Assembly (NCBI GenBank): GCA_013388525.1
Contig: JACAFA010000253.1
Span: forward strand, 1 to 8,582
Source of the DNA: Ignavibacteriaceae bacterium
Lineage (GTDB): Bacteria > Bacteroidota > Ignavibacteria > Ignavibacteriales > Ignavibacteriaceae
Direction: 5' to 3'
DNA: 8,582 nt
Shown: piece after piece, positions 6,436-8,582 of the stretch
Layout of the letters: every line of letters begins with the position of its first letter
Position numbering within the stretch: position 1 is the first letter of the stretch
The notes under the pieces: generated by a model
What the model saw: only the letters and a program-made list of their open reading frames with translations
Databases searched by the model: none
What the model was told of the DNA's origin: nothing
Made by a program: the position numbers and the translations under genes

Positions 6436-7296
6436 TTGAAGATAACAAAGCAGTTTACAAATCGCGAAAGTAAATCACTTGATCAATACTTACAGGAAAT
6501 CGGTAAGGTTGATTTGTTAACTCCTAACGAGGAGATTGAATTAGCTATTCAAATTAAGAAGGGCGATATGCTTGCCCAGGAAAAGCTGATTAAAGCAAAC
6601 TTAAGATTTGTTGTTTCTGTTGCAAAGCAGTTTCAGAACCAGGGACTTTCACTCGGCGATTTAATCAACGAAGGAAATATTGGTTTGATAAAAGCTGCCC
6701 AGCGTTTTGACGAAACACGAGGATTTAAATTTATTTCCTATGCTGTGTGGTGGGTTAGACAATCAATCATGCAGGCAATTGCAGATCAGTCGAGAGTTGT
6801 GCGTTTACCTTTGAACAGAGTTGGTAATCTTACGAAAATAAGCAAAGCTTACAGAGATCTTGAGCAGGAATTTGAAAGAAAACCAACGACAGATGAACTT
6901 GCTAAAATTCTTGATATGACCGCTGATGAAGTTGCTTATGCACTTCAGATTTCCGGTCGTCACGTTTCAATGGATGCCCCATTGAAAAACGGAGACGAAA
7001 ACAAAAATAGTCTTATAGATGTTCTTCCAAATGAAGAGCAGCCATTACCGGATAAAGAATTGATGAAAGAATCTCTGAAGAAAGAAGTTCAGAATGTACT
7101 TTCAACTCTTACTGAGAGAGAAGCGGAAGTAATTAAGCTTTACTTCGGAATTGAAGGCGATCATTCTGCAACACTTGAAGAGATTGGCGAAAGATTTAAT
7201 CTGACCCGTGAAAGAGTAAGACAGATTAAAGAGAAAGCTTTGAGAAACTTAAGACACTCAAAGAGAAGTAATAGATTAAAAGCTTATCTTGGATAA
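6436..7296 (+). CDS. rpoD: Primary sigma factor (sigma-70/RpoD family, short form)
   Basis: A 286-residue housekeeping-type sigma factor that directs RNA polymerase to most promoters. Region 1.2 is at about 14-29 ([16 protein letters not shown]). Region 2 spans about 51-121, with [24 protein letters not shown] and the promoter-melting, -10-binding stretch [13 protein letters not shown]. Region 3 is about 125-200. Region 4 ends in the helix-turn-helix [22 protein letters not shown] (247-273) that reads the -35-type element. There is no region 1.1 and no large non-conserved insert, as in Bacteroidota/Chlorobi primary sigmas. Start: TTG at 6436, with AGGAG at 6421-6425. Relatives often begin MRQLKITK; here TTG occupies the Leu of that phrase and no in-frame ATG precedes it, so TTG is the best start. 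Two possible terminators follow. Confidence 0.93.
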   Translation: MKITKQFTNRESKSLDQYLQEIGKVDLLTPNEEIELAIQIKKGDMLAQEKLIKANLRFVVSVAKQFQNQGLSLGDLINEGNIGLIKAAQRFDETRGFKFISYAVWWVRQSIMQAIADQSRVVRLPLNRVGNLTKISKAYRDLEQEFERKPTTDELAKILDMTADEVAYALQISGRHVSMDAPLKNGDENKNSLIDVLPNEEQPLPDKELMKESLKKEVQNVLSTLTEREAEVIKLYFGIEGDHSATLEEIGERFNLTRERVRQIKEKALRNLRHSKRSNRLKAYLG

Positions 7297-7316
7297 AAAC
7301 TTATCCTAATTTTTTT
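7291..7316 (+). terminator. Possible first, weak terminator overlapping the sigma gene stop
   Basis: GGATAA (7291-7296, including the stop codon) pairs with TTATCC (7301-7306) around an AAAC loop, and a T-rich run (7310-7316) follows after three bases. The stem is short and AT-rich, so it would be weak alone. It stands just before the stronger terminator at 7321 and may act in tandem with it, or be chance. Confidence 0.35.
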
Positions 7317-7320
7317 AGAT

Positions 7321-7346
7321 AGCCCTGTTAATAGCAGGGCTTTTTT
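7321..7346 (+). terminator. Intrinsic terminator of the sigma factor gene
   Basis: AGCCCTG (7321-7327) pairs perfectly with CAGGGCT (7335-7341) around a 7-base loop and runs directly into six Ts (7341-7346). It faces the convergent TraB-family gene; read from the minus strand it lacks a T run, so it appears to act on the + strand only. Confidence 0.88.
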
Positions 7347-7385
7347 ATGTACGAAAGAATGAATATTTCTAACCTCTACTTTAGT

Positions 7386-7408
7386 CCCTCTCCTTGGTAA
7401 GAACAGGG
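7386..7408. repeat. Imperfect palindrome resembling a dispersed CCCTCTCCTT-type intergenic element
   Basis: CCCTCTCCTT (7386-7395) and AAGAACAGGG (7399-7408) pair at 8 of 10 positions around a 3-base loop, followed by TTAGG. It lies between the convergent sigma and TraB-family genes. Palindromes of this composition, ending in a TTAGGG-like tail, are in my recollection common as dispersed intergenic repeats in this bacterial group; only one copy is present here, so repeat status cannot be shown. It has no T run on either strand and is not a typical terminator. Confidence 0.35.
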
Positions 7409-7427
7409 TTAGGTCGTTTGACAATAT

Positions 7428-8582
7428 TTATTTAAAAACATTCTTAACAATTTCAACCAGTCCAACATAAGTTCCGAGAACACTCCCAAGACTTGCCAGA
7501 ATAAATACCAACAGAACTTTTAATAATTTGTTTTTCCACCACATGGAAAATTTTCTGGCGCTTTCTGCAACATTTTGAAAATCTTTAACAAGCGGCGGCT
7601 GAAAATATGCCTGAACAAATGCAGCAACATACCCGGCTCCAATCAATGGTGTCAGGCTCGTAACCGGCGCAGCAAAAAATGAAGTTATTATTGTAAACGG
7701 ATGCGCTAACGCTATTAAAGAACCAATTGCACTTGGAATTCCGTTAGCCAAAATCCAGAACAAAGCGTTATCTCCTGCTTCGTTAAGCCCTTTACTGTAG
7801 CCTATGAAAAGTATCGATCCGACTATGATCACCGGAATTGCCCAGCCGATAATTTTTGTTAATGGAGATGGTTTGGGAATTACCTCGATTTCTTTTAAAT
7901 CAATTTTTTCATCGCTTTCCAAAACATTAAGAATTCCTTTAACATGTCCAGCACCGACAACCGAAACAATTTTATTTCCTTGTGCGTCTTTCATCTTTTG
8001 TGCAATGTACTGATCACGTTCATCAATAATTACTTTTTTAAGAACCGGCATAGCTTTACCGAGCTCGTCCATCATCTCAGAAAGAACATCCTTACTGCGG
8101 AGTTCTGTTAATTTTTCTTCTGTTAATTCCTGCTTTTCAAAAATTCCGCCAAGACCACCGTAAAGAAATTTCATTTTCTGCCAGAAGCCCATTGAATGCC
8201 AGGCACGACGCATAGTTATTCGTACTTCTCTATCGCAAAGTTCAACTGAAATATTATTTTCTTTTGCTGTTTGAACCGCTTCAAGTAATTCTGTGCCGGG
8301 AGTAACTCCAAGTTTTTCACCGAGCTTTTTCTGATATGATGAAAGAACAAGATTAACAATCAAAGTGCTCAACTGTTTTTGCCTGATGATACTTTTAAGA
8401 TCAAGATTCTCCCATCGGTTTTTTTCCGATAGAGCGATCATTCTCTTTTCATCAAGTTCAACGCAAACGACATCGGGTTTTTCTTTTTCGATTACATCTT
8501 TAACAAGATCAGCAGATTGCCGGGAGATGTGTGCTGTTCCGACAATAATGAATTCACGTCCATCTTTGTTCAACCGATGAAC
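7428..8582 (-). CDS. TraB/PrgY-family membrane protein; N-terminus outside window
   Basis: A TraB-family protein (related to enterococcal pheromone-shutdown PrgY/TraB and to TIKI/GumN-like predicted metalloproteases). Counting from TTG at 8573, the conserved marks are GTAHIS (12-17), ELDEKR (39-44), CDREV with paired arginines (113-123), ERD (185-187) and GAGH (207-210). The C-terminal third holds about four membrane segments (about 240-259, 271-291, 293-324, 349-375) with the family phrase HPFTIITSFFAAPVTSL. The frame stays open from that TTG to the window edge (reading V-H-R before it), and relatives have a similar lead-in before the GTAH strand, so TTG is probably internal and the real start lies beyond 8582. 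The gene converges on the sigma factor with a 131-base gap; no terminator of its own is evident. The biochemical activity in ordinary bacteria is unsettled. Confidence 0.85.
   Translation of the reverse strand, partial: VHRLNKDGREFIIVGTAHISRQSADLVKDVIEKEKPDVVCVELDEKRMIALSEKNRWENLDLKSIIRQKQLSTLIVNLVLSSYQKKLGEKLGVTPGTELLEAVQTAKENNISVELCDREVRITMRRAWHSMGFWQKMKFLYGGLGGIFEKQELTEEKLTELRSKDVLSEMMDELGKAMPVLKKVIIDERDQYIAQKMKDAQGNKIVSVVGAGHVKGILNVLESDEKIDLKEIEVIPKPSPLTKIIGWAIPVIIVGSILFIGYSKGLNEAGDNALFWILANGIPSAIGSLIALAHPFTIITSFFAAPVTSLTPLIGAGYVAAFVQAYFQPPLVKDFQNVAESARKFSMWWKNKLLKVLLVFILASLGSVLGTYVGLVEIVKNVFK

Noticed and set aside
8365..8580. Plus-strand 71-codon frame over the TraB-family gene
   Set aside because: It is antisense to the conserved GTAH/ELDEKR region and rich in Ser/Phe, as expected for a shadow of a coding strand.

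Overview
The window is AT-rich bacterial DNA with dense genes, most on the + strand. It most likely comes from the Ignavibacteria/Chlorobi side of the Bacteroidota-Chlorobi group. Three things point there: two neighbouring secreted proteins end in type IX secretion (Por-type) tails with the NYPNPFNP...YDILGTE...GLYF style common in that group; the primary sigma factor is the short form of about 286 residues lacking region 1.1; and a TAnnTTTG-like promoter element lies upstream of it. The assignment is inferred from protein style, not from a marker gene.

Layout. (1) 1-903: the 3' part of a family B DNA polymerase (DNA polymerase II type), ending in a likely sliding-clamp-binding peptide. (2) 904-1245: a 342-base gap with no established gene. 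It holds a CT tract, two hairpins, and two overlapping micro-ORFs, the second with a strong ribosome binding site inside a hairpin. (3) 1246-4237: a secretion cassette. A small exported protein with a type IX tail is followed 10 bases later by an M6-like zinc metalloprotease gene. The protease gene is interrupted by two in-frame stops (TGA at 3350, TAG at 3362); its reading frame resumes unchanged and runs to a second type IX tail. A strong intrinsic terminator at about 4253-4293 closes the cassette. (4) 4440-6295: a small helical protein resembling the N-terminal sensor domain of RsbR-type stressosome proteins, followed 14 bases later by a beta-CASP metallo-beta-lactamase (predicted ribonuclease). 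(5) 6436-7296: the primary sigma factor, then a clear terminator. (6) 7428-8582, minus strand: a TraB/PrgY-family membrane protein that converges on the sigma gene and whose N-terminus lies outside the window.

How the genes may work together. Polymerase, ribonuclease and sigma factor are information-processing genes. The exported pair looks like accessory cargo of the type IX secretion system placed between them. The sensor-domain/ribonuclease pair is the most plausible functional unit here not explained by textbook operons. The double stop in the protease is the most striking anomaly: the two halves together make one normal secreted protease, and neither half makes sense alone. Three starts are read as TTG (ribonuclease, sigma factor, and the distal protease fragment if it is translated at all).
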